Assembly: GCA_023362775.1 (NCBI GenBank)
Contig: JALMGJ010000001.1
Location: 63,808,001-63,872,000, forward strand
Source: Charina bottae
Lineage: Eukaryota; Chordata; Lepidosauria; Squamata; Charinaidae
Length of the DNA: 64,000 nucleotides
Direction: 5' to 3'
In this document: positions 1-10,793 of the stretch, piece by piece
Numbering within the stretch: position 1 is the first letter of the stretch
Layout: every line of letters begins with the position of its first letter
Translations under genes and position numbers: made by a program
Notes under the pieces: generated by a model
Databases searched by the model: none
The model's input: the letters and a program-made list of their open reading frames with translations, nothing else
What the model was told of the DNA's origin: nothing

Positions 1-40
1 CCCTAAAAAGGGGAGGTGGGAGACTGGACGAAAATTGTCC
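1..40 (-). mobile_element. CR1-type LINE fragment
   Basis: Read on the minus strand, this edge fragment matches the reverse-transcriptase region that encodes the NFRPVSHLPF motif in the complete CR1 copy near 47.65 kb, and the same segment at 52.57-52.61 kb. The match ends near base 40, so only the 5' boundary of a truncated copy is visible. The rest of the element would lie to the left of the window. Confidence 0.75.
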
Positions 41-229
41 AGAACAGTAGGTAACAGTAGGTAAACAGTAATCCAGAACATTAGCAAGTACTTACTAGAT
101 AGATACGCAAACAGCCTTACTGGTCATAGGAAAACAAATTCAATAACAAGGAAATGCTGAACTAGGACTAACCAAACTGCAACTACTGTGTAACGCTGTA
201 ATTATTCCTAACAAATGCATTATGTATTG

Positions 230-982
230 TGGAGAATCAATCAAAGAGAATATTTGTAGCTCAGGGTTGAACTGTGGAGTCCTTGGTGCTCTCTGAGCCT
301 TGTTGTTTTCTTGCAGACGTTTCATTGCCAGGCTAGGCAACATCTTCAGTGTGAAAAATGCAAGGCTAGGCAACATCTTCAGTGCGAAAAGGGAGTGGGA
401 CTTGCTCTCTGTTTAAATACTATGGCTTGTCCTGCTTGTGTTGGTGGGGGTGTTGATCACTCCTTGGGAGTTCCTTGATTGGGCTGTTGTTTGCTGCTTG
501 GTTGATTGACTGAGTTAATAGTTCCTTGATTAGGGTATATTGTGCTGTTTGATTGTTCCTCTGGTGCTAATCCTGGGGTTAATCTTTGCAAATCTGGGTG
601 TTGATTGCTGGCAAGGAGGTGTTCTGGTCTTCTGGCTTTTCTATTGTCTCTTATGAATGGTATGTAAATGTTGTTTACCTCTATGTGTCTGTTGATGGCT
701 GCTCCGTCTGAGTGCCAAGCTTCCAGGAATTCTCTAGCTTTTTTGGATTTGGCTTGGTTTAAGATGCTCACAGTTTCCCAGTTGAAAGTATGGTTGAGTC
801 TGTCCATGTGTTGTGAGGAGTTTTCATCATGTCTTCTGACTGCTAGTTGGTGTTCGTGGATGCGCTCCGCTAGTCTTCTGCCTGCCTGTCCTACATAGTG
901 GCTGTTACAGTCCTTACACTCAAGAATGTAACACCAAGGACTCCACAGTTCAACCCTGAGCTACAAATATTCTCTTCGATTG
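230..982 (-). mobile_element. Penelope-like retroelement, truncated, with inverted ends
   Basis: The insertion is bounded by an exact 13-bp target duplication (GCATTATGTATTG) at 217-229 and 983-995. Its two ends are inverted copies of each other: 241-288 and 932-979 pair over 48 bp with a single mismatch. Inside is the C-terminal part of an ORF with a GIY-YIG-like endonuclease segment, typical of Penelope-like elements. The reverse transcriptase is missing, so this is a 5'-truncated copy. Variable-length target duplications and inverted partial end copies are known for this class. A related copy lies at 32725-33502. Confidence 0.85.
457..954 (-). pseudogene. Penelope-like ORF C-terminus (GIY-YIG endonuclease part)
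   Basis: The frame reads CYILECKDC, then HYVGQAGRRLAERIHEHQ, then a basic and polar tail ending at a stop at 457. The Y-I and YVGQ(T/A)GR signature with the following basic helix fits the GIY-YIG nuclease of Penelope-like elements. The leading cysteines resemble the zinc-binding cysteines often found there. The first seven or so codons come from the inverted end copy rather than the original ORF, so the domain is cut at its N-terminus. The fragment would not encode a working protein. Confidence 0.8.
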
Positions 983-1667
983 GCATTATGTATTGCCTCA
1001 CCTTAAAAATAAGAAATAGAACTAATATTATTTAATAATACATTTCTATAACTTAATAATGATTACATAGTATACGCAAATCCCACTATACAGTTATCTT
1101 TGTCATAATTTTAAAAATCAAACCACTTCAATGTGATACAGAATGACAGTTCAATAGTGGCAATATTAAATGCTTTATAATCACTGTTTTATTTCTCCCT
1201 CTATTTAACAGTATAAGGAATACTGGTTAGAATGCTGATGTCTGATTTGAGGGAAATTGCTCATGGGGCACTCTAGCTGACAATTTTCACCTGTAATCCT
1301 CCTATATCACCCCAAGTTGTGCTGCAGACTGTTTGGAACTTATTCTGCAATAGTAGGTAGAAGGAAAATGTGTGCACACTCTCCAACAGTGGGAGCGGGA
1401 TGCTTTTGTACTCTGCAACAGTATGGGAAGGAAGATACGCAACTGGTTTGCAACACTCCGAGTAAAGGGAATGAGACATCTCAAAAGGAGGAGTATCTTA
1501 AAAAAAATGTCATTCCTTCCCTTTCTATAGTGTATGAATATGCTTGACTAAAAATATTCCTGTGAAACAAAATGGGTCTTCCCATCCACAAAAGAAAGAA
1601 TCTACATTCAAAAAAACAATTTGAGCTAACACTAATAGTATATTATGTATTTCAGATGAATATTTAC

Positions 1668-1760
1668 CTGCTGTACAAATTTCTGGTCAATATGACGTTT
1701 TGCAATGCTAGGTTGGAAATCAGGACTTTCTAAAAACCTTAGTAAAAATTCATACACCAG
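1668..1760 (-). CDS. PPP2R5A: PPP2R5A coding exon 4 (PP2A B56-alpha)
   Basis: This 93-nt exon (phase 0 at both ends, 31 codons) encodes [20 protein letters not shown] and then [11 protein letters not shown], an early HEAT-like helical repeat of the B56 regulatory subunits of protein phosphatase 2A. It is preceded by an AG acceptor at 1762-1761 and followed by a CAG|GTAA donor. B56 subunits select substrates for the PP2A A/C core enzyme. The ESPDF wording favours the alpha paralogue. As I remember the family, the usual residues are F in the EFF position and Y in RYIDQ; this copy has L and H. Exon 5 is not in the remaining 1667 bases. Confidence 0.95.
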
Positions 1761-2067
1761 CTATGAAAGAGTAAAATAAAAATGTTTTTTTTTAAAAAAA
1801 AACACACTTTCATATGCAATTCATTTCATATATATTAGCAAAGCCCATTAGAAGATAACATAAATCCATTTCAGTAAAATTCAACGTGCTAATATTAGCA
1901 TATTAACTCAACAGTTCAGGCTCTTAAGGCCACATATTCTCTAGCCCACTACTATAATCTTTAAGGTGCTTTCTTTAGAGCCAAAGGAAGCTTACCACCA
2001 CCACCCAATACACTGTAAATGCCACAATCCTCTTGCCAACCCTCCTCAGGGCAATTACACTTTAAAA

Positions 2068-2832
2068 AGATGGCTGTCTGCTGAGACACTGGAAGTAGCC
2101 CAAGAAAGAAGGAAAGCAAAAGGCAACAGTGATAGGGGGAGACATGCCCAAATAAATGCAAAATTCCAGAGGTTAGCCAGAAGAGATAAGGAATTATTTT
2201 TAAACAAGCAATGTGTGGAAGTGGAAGAAGACAATAGAATAGGAAGGACAAGAGACCTCTTCCAGAAAATTAGAAACATCGGAGGTAAATTCCAGGCAAA
2301 AATGGGTATGATCAAAAACAAAGATGGCAAGGACCTAACAGAAGCAGAAGAGATCAAGAAAAGGTGGCAAGAATATACGGAAGATCTGTATAGGAAGGAT
2401 AATAATATCGGGGATAGTTTTGACGGTGTGGTCAGTGAGTTAGAGCGAGACAACCTGAAGAGTGAGGTTGAATGGGTCTTAAGAAGCATTGCTGATAACA
2501 AGGCAAGAGGAGACGACGGCATCCCAGCTGAACTGTTTAAAATCTTGCAAGATGCTGCTGTCAAGATGATGCATGCTATATGCCAGCAAATTTGGAAAAC
2601 ACAAGAATGGCCATCAGATTGGAAAAAATCAACTTATACCCCCATACCAAAAAAGGGAAACACTAAAGAATGTTCAAACTATCAAACAGTGGCACTTATT
2701 TCACATGCCAGTAAGGTAATGCTCAAGATCCTGCAAGGTAGACTGGAGTGAGAATTGCCAGATGTACAAGCTGGGTTTAGAAAAGGCAGAGGAACTACAG
2801 ACCAAATTGTCAATATCTGCTGGATAAAGGCA
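2068..2832 (+). mobile_element. RTE/BovB LINE, outer copy, first part
   Basis: An open frame to 2748 carries the region between endonuclease and reverse transcriptase plus the first RT motifs (NKARGDDGIPAELFK, the WP..WK segment, IPKKGNTKECSNYQ). A single stop precedes QAGFRKGRGTTDQI. The endonuclease is absent, so this copy is 5'-truncated. The frame breaks off after the codons for ICWI at about 2830, and the codons that should follow resume at 3437, after an inserted second BovB copy. BovB is an RTE-clade LINE abundant in squamates. Confidence 0.9.
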
Positions 2833-3436
2833 GTGACAGACTTTGTATTTCTAGGCGCAAAGATTACTGCAGACGCTGACTGCAGCCAGGAAATCAGAAG
2901 ACGTCTACTTCTTGGGAGGAGAGCAATGGCAAATCTTGATAAAATAGTTAAGAGCAGAGACATCACACTGACAACAAAGGTCCGCATAGTTAAAGCAATG
3001 GTATTCCCTGTAGTAACCTATGGCTGCGAGAGCTGGACCATAAGGAAGGCTGAGCGAAGGAAGATCGATGCTTTTGAACTGTGGTGTTGGAGGAAAATTC
3101 TGAGAGTGCCTTGGACTGCAAGAAGATCAAACCAGTCCATACTCCAGGAGATAAAGCCAGACTGCTCACTTGAGGGAATGATATTAAAGGCAAAACTGAA
3201 GTACTTTGGCCACATAATGAGAAGACAGGATACCCTGGAGAAGAAGCTGATGCTAGGGAAAGTGGAAGGCAAAAGGAAGAGGGGCCGACCAAGGGCAAGA
3301 TGGATGGATGGTATTCTGGAGGTGATGGACTCAACCATTGGGGAGCTGGGGATGGTGACGGCCGACAGAAAGCTCTGGCGTGGACTGGTCCATGAAGTCA
3401 CGAAGAGTCGGAAATGACTGAACGAATAAACAACAA
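2833..3436 (+). mobile_element. BovB LINE 3' end, inner copy inserted in another BovB
   Basis: This segment encodes only the BovB C-terminus, from the AVTDFVFLGAKIT region through YGCESWTIRKAERRKIDAFE to VTKSRK and a stop near 3417. It ends with the short BovB 3' end (GAATAAACAACAAAA). Nearly the same sequence recurs at about 3950-4550 in the outer copy. The parsimonious reading is a 5'-truncated BovB copy inserted into the RT region of the outer element, giving the block order A-D-B-C-D. A tandem duplication is the alternative. Confidence 0.8.
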
Positions 3437-4562
3437 AAATGAAGAAAGCCAGGGAGTTTCAGAAAAACATCTATTTCTGTTTTATTGACTATTCTAAAGC
3501 CTTTGACTGTGTGGATCATAACAAATTGTGGCAAGTTCTTGGTGGTATGGGGATACCAAGTCATCTTGTCTGCCTCCTGAGGAATCTGTATAACGACCAA
3601 GTAGAAACGGTAAGAACAGACCACAAAACAACGGACTGGTTTAAGATTGGGAAAGGAGTACGGCAGGGTTGTATACTCTCACCCTAACTATTCAACCTGT
3701 ACGCAGAACACATCATGTGACGTGCTGGGCTTGATGAATCCTAGGCTGCAGTTAAAATCGCTGGAAGAAACAATCTCAGATATGCAGATGATACCACTTT
3801 GATGGCTGAAAGCGAGGAGGAGCTGAGGAGCCTTGTGACGAAGGTGAAAGAAGAAAGTGCAAAAGCTGGGTTGCAGTTAAACCTCAAAAAAAACCAAGAT
3901 TATGGCAACCAGCTTGATTGATAACTGGCAAACAGAGGGAGAAAAAGTGGAGGCAGTGACAGACTTCGTATTTCTAGGCGCAAATAGTACTGCAGACGCT
4001 GACTGCAGCCAGGAAATCAGAAGACGTCTACTTATTTGGAGGAGAGCAATGACAAATCTTGATAAAATAGTTAAGAGCAGAGATATCACACTGACAAGAA
4101 AGGTCCGCATAGTTAAAGCAATGGTATTCCCCGTAGTAACCTATGGCTGCGAGAGCTGGACCATAAGGAAGGCTGAGCGAAGGAAGATAGATGCTTTTGA
4201 ACTGTGGTGTTGGAGGAAAATTCTGAGGGTGCCTTGGACTGCAAGAAGATCAAACCAGTCCATACTCCAGGAAATAAAGCCAGACTGCGCATTTGAGGGA
4301 ATGATATTAAAGGCAAAACTGAAGTACTTTGGCCACATAATGAGAAGACAGGATACCCTGGAGAAGATGCTGATGCTAGGGAAAGTGGAAGGCAAAAGGA
4401 AGAGGAGCCAACCAAGGGCAGGATGGATGGATTATATTCTGGAGGTGACGGACTCAACCGTGGGGGAGCTGGGGATGATGACGGCCGACAGGAAGCTCTG
4501 GTGTGGACTGGTCCATAAAGTCACGAAGAGTCGGAAGCGACTGAATGAATTAACAACAAAAA
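3437..4562 (+). mobile_element. RTE/BovB LINE, outer copy, second part
   Basis: The sequence restarts at the codon expected after 2832 and encodes the RT core: FIDYSKAFDCVDHNKLW, then GVRQGCILSP, a stop, and NLRYADDTTLMAES with the YADD catalytic motif. It continues to the BovB C-terminus and 3' end. There are stops after ILSP, before RAGLDE and after the LQLNL segment, so it is dead. It lies in PPP2R5A intron 3 on the opposite strand. The C-terminal block runs 3902-4588 in one open frame of 228 codons. Confidence 0.9.
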
Positions 4563-4884
4563 AAGGTAAATCAAAACAGGAGAAATAACATTTCAGAACC
4601 CTGGAAGATAAAAATCAGGTGACCATATGGAATGGTTTGAAAACTGGAATTCATGAGCATACAGAAAATGTATACTGTATATTGCATTTGCAGAACTGAT
4701 AGTGGGTGACAAGCATACAATTTTAGGGCTACCTGATCTGGACTGCAGAAATCCAGATGACCACTGGTATAGCAGCGAGACATAGAAAAGGTGACTTTTT
4801 CAGGTGTTTGCCTAGATTTTACATCCCAGATCTGTAGTCCTAATAAAGCTGGCATGAATAAACAGATGAACCTGGAAAAGTTAC

Positions 4885-4986
4885 CTGTATATGGGGCCAT
4901 GAAGCTTCTAATGTAGGCTCATCCTCTTCTGGATCAAAATCTGGATTTTCACTTGGAGGAAGTGTTCTAAAGATATTAGAGCTAAT
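4885..4986 (-). CDS. PPP2R5A: PPP2R5A coding exon 3
   Basis: This 102-nt exon (34 codons, phase 0 at both ends) encodes [20 protein letters not shown] and then [14 protein letters not shown]. This is the highly conserved acidic stretch and first helices shared by B56 proteins. The acceptor CTAG ends at 4987 and the donor is CAG|GTAA at 4884. With exons 2 and 4 it makes a continuous reading frame with no stop. In the known B56 fold this stretch leads into the HEAT-like repeats. The exon was found by translating the minus strand and matching remembered family sequence. Confidence 0.96.
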
Positions 4987-5489
4987 CTAGGGGAACATAG
5001 TCACATTTTAAAAGCTACATTCAATCTGATTTTTTTAATGCAATGCATAAAGTACATTTATGACCACATACCCACAATCATAAATATATACTAGTTCACA
5101 TGCAACTGCAAAATACTTTCAAGACCATTGGTTCATCTAGTCCAATATGGTTTCTACTCATTGGCAACAACCTCTCCCAACATTGCTATCTAATTGGCAG
5201 ACTATGGACTGAATCTCATACTTAACATGTGTGCCCCCTACAGCTCAGCTATAGTCTCTGAAAACAGATATATCTAAGACAAGTAAAGCATTAAAAATGT
5301 GAGATTCCAGATTCTAAGTACTGAAAAGTTAAGGGACATAAAATGGCAGCAGTCTGCTTCCTTTACTGAGTTTTCTAGCATTCATTTGGGCATTCAAATA
5401 AATGGATCTGCACACTGTGCAATATATTCTTTGGAATCCTCTAGCTGACCAAAACTGAACCCTACCTTTTATTTCTGTGCATGCCTAAA

Positions 5490-5735
5490 GAAATTTTATT
5501 TATTTTCTATCCCACCTTTATTATTTTTATAAACAACTCAAGGTGGGGAACATACCTAATACTCCTTCCTCCTCCTGTTTTCCCCACAACCACCACCGTG
5601 AGGTGAATTGGGCTGAGAGAGGGGGACTGGCCCAAGGTCACCCAGCCGGCTTTCATGCCTCAGGCGGGACTAGAACTCTCTGTCTCCTGGTTTCTAGCCC
5701 GTTGCCTTAACCACTAGACCAAACTGGCAAATTGC
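5490..5735 (-). mobile_element. tRNA-derived SINE with CR1-like tail
   Basis: On the minus strand a tRNA-like head (GCCAGTTTGGTCTAGTGGTT, then GAGTTCTAGTCCCGCCT as B box) is followed by the body GAAAGCCGGCTGGGTGACC. The tail is a CR1-like 3' end with an A+T-rich run. The same SINE occurs at 18655-19125, 40055-40288 and 57531-57697, which supports it as a family. It sits in PPP2R5A intron 2. Confidence 0.85.
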
Positions 5736-5739
5736 TTCA

Positions 5740-8700
5740 GTTCCTTGAGCCAACACAGAACCTCAAGACACAACTGCCTGTCAAGAGGCCAGGGAATAAG
5801 TTGTGTAAATGCATGCATGGTCACTTGAAGAATTAGTTGCAAATACGCAACCTGATTTTCTTCAATGGAGTCTTCATGCAGCATGCAAATGGTAGTTACA
5901 GGGTGCAGACAATCAGTGAAGGATGTAAGGTAAAATTGCTGTCCTGAAAGCTACCTTGTTTTTGCTTTGGTATCCAACTTATAATGAATGAATGTGAATG
6001 GTTGTGATCACGATGTAGCTCAGCAAATGTTTGGCAAGAATCCTATAAGGCAGGCAGAAAAAGCAACTACAGTCCTAGTCAAGTGAGCATCATTCCTCTG
6101 CAATATGGATAAACCTGCTATTTGGTACACCAGATTGATGGTGTCAGTCTTTCAACAGGTGATACCCTAAGATGAAAATGGCTGTCCCTCTTTTAGGCCT
6201 AGATGGTAAACTTAGAGCGGAAGAGTCAGGCAGAAGGTTAAGTTCTTTACAGGTAAAAAGCAAGCATGCTACTGACAAAGAGACACTTTAAGGAAGATTC
6301 TAGTTGTAATGAAGTGTTGGAAAAAGGATATGTAGAGCAATTTCATGAATCATGTAGAACTAAAAAACTATTTTAGGTAACAGGGAGATGTCTAGTCAGA
6401 AAAGGACTGTGCCTGTATAAAAGATATCAGCTTAAATGTTTTGACAGAGCTCTAGCTAATCTCCAAAACAATGCTTCCTGATGCAGAATGAATGGGTGAA
6501 TTTCACTGAACAATGACACTGTACCACTGATACTTTCAGGGGAAAAGATAAGCTTATGGAAATATACTACAGGCAGTATTTCTCCATTTTTGGATGTGAT
6601 CAGCTTAATGATCCACTTCTAAACCAAATAGCTCTGTCCCTCTTTTGATGGGCAGATCTTCAATTCTATTCTGGGCATCTCTAGAAAAGTCAGAAGATTG
6701 TAGGCAAGGATGTATTCTCAGCAAAAGAGCATTAATCAACACCTTAGAAGTGGAATTGGAGTAGCAATATCTGAGGATGAAATGGATGATGAAATTGAGG
6801 ATGTAATCTCAGAGTCACCTTCTTCATTCCCTGATGTATCACAAACTACCTGCTAAGGAAGAATATTTGAGACTGCAGGAGCAAATATCTATACTTCTGC
6901 AAAGGATAATAATACCAAGGCAAGAACAGTGACTCAAGAAATCAGCAGTATTGCTGGCTTCAGTACTACAGAAAAGAAAGATATCACAGGAAGTAACAGG
7001 TTGTGGCATGCAGATAACTCCATAGTAGATGTAAGAACAGGGATGGAAAATTACTCTGGTAGGAATATTGTGATGATCAAAAAATTGGTTGTGGATAACA
7101 GCAAGAACTTGTATACACACAGTGAGAACAAAAAAACAATCAAAACAACTGACTGTCCCATGCAGGGGAATATGCAACAGCATAATTAGTTGAAGTGATA
7201 TAAATGATGTATGATTCCAATAATGTGTGGAATGTGGAAATCCAAGAGACACTCTTGAATTTGGTAAGACTCACTGGTATCAAGAGCAATACTATGATGG
7301 AAAGTAACTATGGACAGAATGTCTCAAATTAGGCTAACAGTTATTATTGGAATCTTAATGAATGGATTTCACGGATGCTACAGAATAATCTCCAGTTTCT
7401 CCTTATGAGAGAGAAGCATTATTTTTGCCTTTGAATCTGGTGAGCAAACCTCAGTAGCAGTAACCTCCAGAAGATGACTTTTTACAAGAAACTTTAAATA
7501 TTTCTTTTGTTCTGTTAATAATTTCTGTTATTATATTTAGGGGTCTTTTAACTGGAGATTTAAAATGTTCTACCCACAGAATGACCCTGATGCTTCATGA
7601 AAAAAGCTAAATAAAGTTATTCTGAAAATTGATAGCAATCATAGGAACTTTATCCAACACTGTTGTGTCAAAAATTATAATTATATATGATTATATAACT
7701 GTTAACATGGATCAATGAAACTAATTTGTTTTTATAATTAATTATATCAAATTTGATATTTTGCAGACTGGTTCAGGCTTACCTGGTAACAGATATGCAA
7801 AGTAGCACTTGAGCTACACAACAGTCCAATTTAGTGTCTGTCAGTTTTCTACTAAGAATTTTTTGATTCCTGGAAGTGCTCTGTCTACTGCAACTGCTGT
7901 GTTACATTCCAAAGTTACAAATGTCCCCCATGAGGTTCATGAGAAAATTGAAATTTTATTGCATGAAATTCTATTATCTGAGTGTCACAAAGGCATTTGG
8001 CATAGCTCTTCCAAGATAAAAGAAATACTAACAAAATCACCCGAAACTAAGCAAGAACAATATGAGAACTGGTGCCATCGTAAGTCATTGGATATCTGGA
8101 GAGTCCTCCCAAGAATAGGATGGTTCTCCATTCCTTATTCTTTTATTCTGTTACCTATTCTGTTTGTTCCGAGTGCAAGTACATCAGCTTGGAAGATCTA
8201 CCGGTGCAAAAAAGAGTCTTTGTACTGGGACTCTGCTTACTTCTCGAGGAAGAGGCATCATTCTCAAGTTACAAGTATTTTCAGTGAGGCTCAGGAGACT
8301 AAGGATACTGATTTGGTGAACTAAGTATTCCCCCAACAGCACCTTCTTGGAAGGTTTTGAGTTCAAGCAAAACAAAAAAGGGCTATATATTAATAACTAT
8401 TCCCATCACTAGGCTTATATCCATTTTCAAAATAGCCACCTTCAGTAAAAGAAAACACAATTCCACATCTGTTTTAGTGTAAAGAAACTGATTAGTAGTG
8501 ACAATGAAATGTGACTACTGCCATGATTACCAAAAAAAGGACTTTTCCTCAGAAAAAGTGGCTGTTATCAGCTGTTACATCTAAACATCTTTTTGTCTAA
8601 TAGTCAAATATACTTTTTATGGATTTCTGTGAAATATGTCTACAATTCACAGCCATTTAAATAAATGAAAATATTACCATTAATTTAAGAACAGAAGTGT

Positions 8701-9400
8701 AGTTTACTAAAGCTAGAATCCATCAAGAACTTTCTTTTTCAACTGCTGAAATGAACGCTGCTACATGTTTAAAACAGATCATTTGATTAACCTGTGTAGG
8801 GGGATATATGAAACACCAAGCTAGAAATGGGCTGTGAACCCCCCACTTCCTTTTTTTGCCAGTTAGTCCACTGAAGATTTAGAACTAGCAGAGGAATAAT
8901 ACATACACAGCTATGCATGCATTTGCCCTCCTTTGGCTCAGCTTTGCTTACTGAAAGCCAACTGTTTTCAGATACTAAGAATGTCAGCTGTACCTTTACA
9001 AACTGATTTGGCTAGTGTAGCAAAATATATCAAACAAGATTCTTAGAACCTAAAAGACACAGACAGCTGACAGGATTGCTAATATCCATTTCTAGATCCC
9101 TGCCAATCATGGTTTAGCTTCTGTTGGATGACTGATAAGCAAAGTGCAATCTTGATCATTCTCTTTGACCATTCCATGACTTTGTCTTCCAAAATGGTCA
9201 CTTACTGAACCAGTTTTGGGGACAGAGCTATGAGCCACAATGAGACAACAGTTTCTGAAGGAACAGAAGCATGTGGTATTCAGATCCCAAGTAAGAAAGG
9301 TACTTTAGATACAGTGAGGGCATATTCACTACCTGTCAGTGGCTCCTTAAACAAGCAGCACCTTTTCCTGGCCTTGCCTGGTACTAAACAAGCCCAATAT
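5740..9400. other. Intron 2 sequence, no gene recognised
   Basis: This is A+T-rich sequence within PPP2R5A intron 2. I see no host exon, RNA gene or familiar repeat. One open frame of 171 codons is noted separately at 7809-8324. The stretch 6840-7190 has a few short open frames in different phases, which could be an unrecognised degraded element or chance. Confidence 0.5.
7809..8324 (+). other. Unrecognised 171-codon open frame, antisense to PPP2R5A
   Basis: The frame would encode 171 residues with a hydrophobic stretch near residues 100-120 (WFSIPYSFILLPILFVP) and a polar C-terminus. I recognise no domain. No splice sites, promoter or poly-A signal stand out. In 64 kb of A+T-rich sequence one open frame this long is not very surprising by chance. 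It could also be a remnant of an old retrocopy. Confidence 0.25.
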
Positions 9401-9410
9401 TAATCTGAAC

Positions 9411-9544
9411 CAGTGTTTCTCAACCTTAGCAACTTTAAGATGTGAGGACTTCAACTCCCAGAACTTCCCAGTCAGTATGGTGGCTGGGGAATTCTGGGAG
9501 TTGAAGTCCACATATATTAAGGTTGCCAACGTCGAGAAACACTG
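9411..9544. mobile_element. Short non-autonomous hAT element (MITE), family 1
   Basis: Terminal inverted repeats CAGTGTTTCTCAACC and an imperfect mirror ending GAGAAACACTG enclose two inverted copies of an ACTTCAACTCCCAGAA core. It is flanked by an exact 8-bp duplication ATCTGAAC at 9403-9410 and 9545-9552. The 8-bp duplication and CAGTG ends are hallmarks of hAT (Charlie-type) elements. Other copies are at 32628-32721 and 42348-42449, and an end fused to transposase coding sequence lies at 61388-61453. Confidence 0.9.
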
Positions 9545-9724
9545 ATCTGAACCAAGGAGGTAGTAACAAAGTGCAAACACATGATGCCACTCTGTCACAA
9601 CCTCCTTTACTTAAATGCATATATTCCTCTCTCACTTCAGATCCAAATACTTCATGCCCCCGAGAAGGAAATATTGGGAACTTTTATTTAACCTCACAGC
9701 TAGCTAGCTAGCTAGCTTGCTTAA

Positions 9725-10166
9725 TTAATTAATTAATTAAAATTTCTCTGTCGTCCATCTCGCGTACAACGACTCTGGGCGGCTTACAATAATAAAAATG
9801 GCAGATCGCTAAAAACAATTCCATATATAAATATAAATACATATAAATACAAATACAGAATATAAAATATAAAATTCAAGATGGGAAATAAGATCTTATC
9901 CTGGGACCCTCATGGGGCCAACCACCCCCATGAATAGCTGTCCCCCCTCCCATCCCAGGCCAGGTGGCATAGCCACGTCTTTACTCCCTTCCGAAAGGCC
10001 GGAAGAGTGGGGGCCTGTCTTACCCCAGGGGGTAGCTTGTTCCAGAGGGCAGGTGCCATGGCAGAGAAGGCCCTCCTCCTGGATCCTGCCAATTTCCATA
10101 ACATGCCCTCTCTGCCTGACCGGGTGGGATGGGTCGATGTAGCGGGGGTGAGGCAGTTCCTCAGGT
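9725..10166 (-). mobile_element. CR1-type LINE, 3' end only
   Basis: The minus strand encodes the CR1 C-terminus (AGSRRRAFSAMAPALWNKLP, KTWLCHLAWDGR, SWGWLAP, stop near 9915). The 3' UTR has the GACTCTGGGCGGCTTAC hairpin-like block, and the tail lies on the left as TTAA repeats. It is 5'-truncated at about 10166. This is the same subfamily as the copy at 46-49 kb. Confidence 0.9.
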
Positions 10167-10793
10167 TATTTATTTATTTGTTTATTTATTTATTTATTCT
10201 AGTTCTATGCCACCAAACTCCAAGAGAGGAGAACTGAATTCTGGGTTTTGGCACGGTTCTATCCTGTCCTTAAAAAACTTAAATATCTACCATAGTGAGC
10301 AAAATTTTCATGGCCAGGAGCCACACTTAAATGTTGGGGGGGGGGGGGAGTGGGGGTATTTTGTTTTTTGTGACATTGAGGACTGGTAAGCAGTATGATA
10401 GTGGGAAATAAGAGGATACATAATATAGATCTGGAGAGTTTCAGGAATTTTCATTTTTCCAAATTATACAATGGGGCCTTGTTTGTTTAAACCACAGTAA
10501 GCTTTTTTAAGCCTTAAAATAAAACTGTCATTGTTTTCCTCTCTAAAACGTCAAGAAACTTTATCACTGATTTTTAGCCATTGCACTACCAAAATTTTGA
10601 TGGTGCAATCATAGAGGGGTTTTGATGTCACACGGTACTGAACAAGGAAGTGATGCCATGAGAAGAAGCTAGGAACTAAAATGCAGTAGAGTAGTACTGA
10701 GAGAGGGTATGCATTTACATAGAAATATTCACCTCCTTTCAGTTTTTCTGAATGTATGCATATGTTTGCCATTTAATGTTATCAGAGCTTCCA
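10167..10793. other. Intron 2 sequence with simple repeats
   Basis: The stretch contains a TTTA-rich run at about 10166-10200 followed by a weak CR1 or SINE tail-like segment, a G homopolymer near 10336-10348, and otherwise ordinary A+T-rich sequence. I see no gene. Confidence 0.5.

Noticed and set aside
1..1667. PPP2R5A exon 5
   Set aside because: I searched the minus strand for the next conserved segment (LLELFDSEDPRERD-like) and found nothing; it must lie beyond the left edge.
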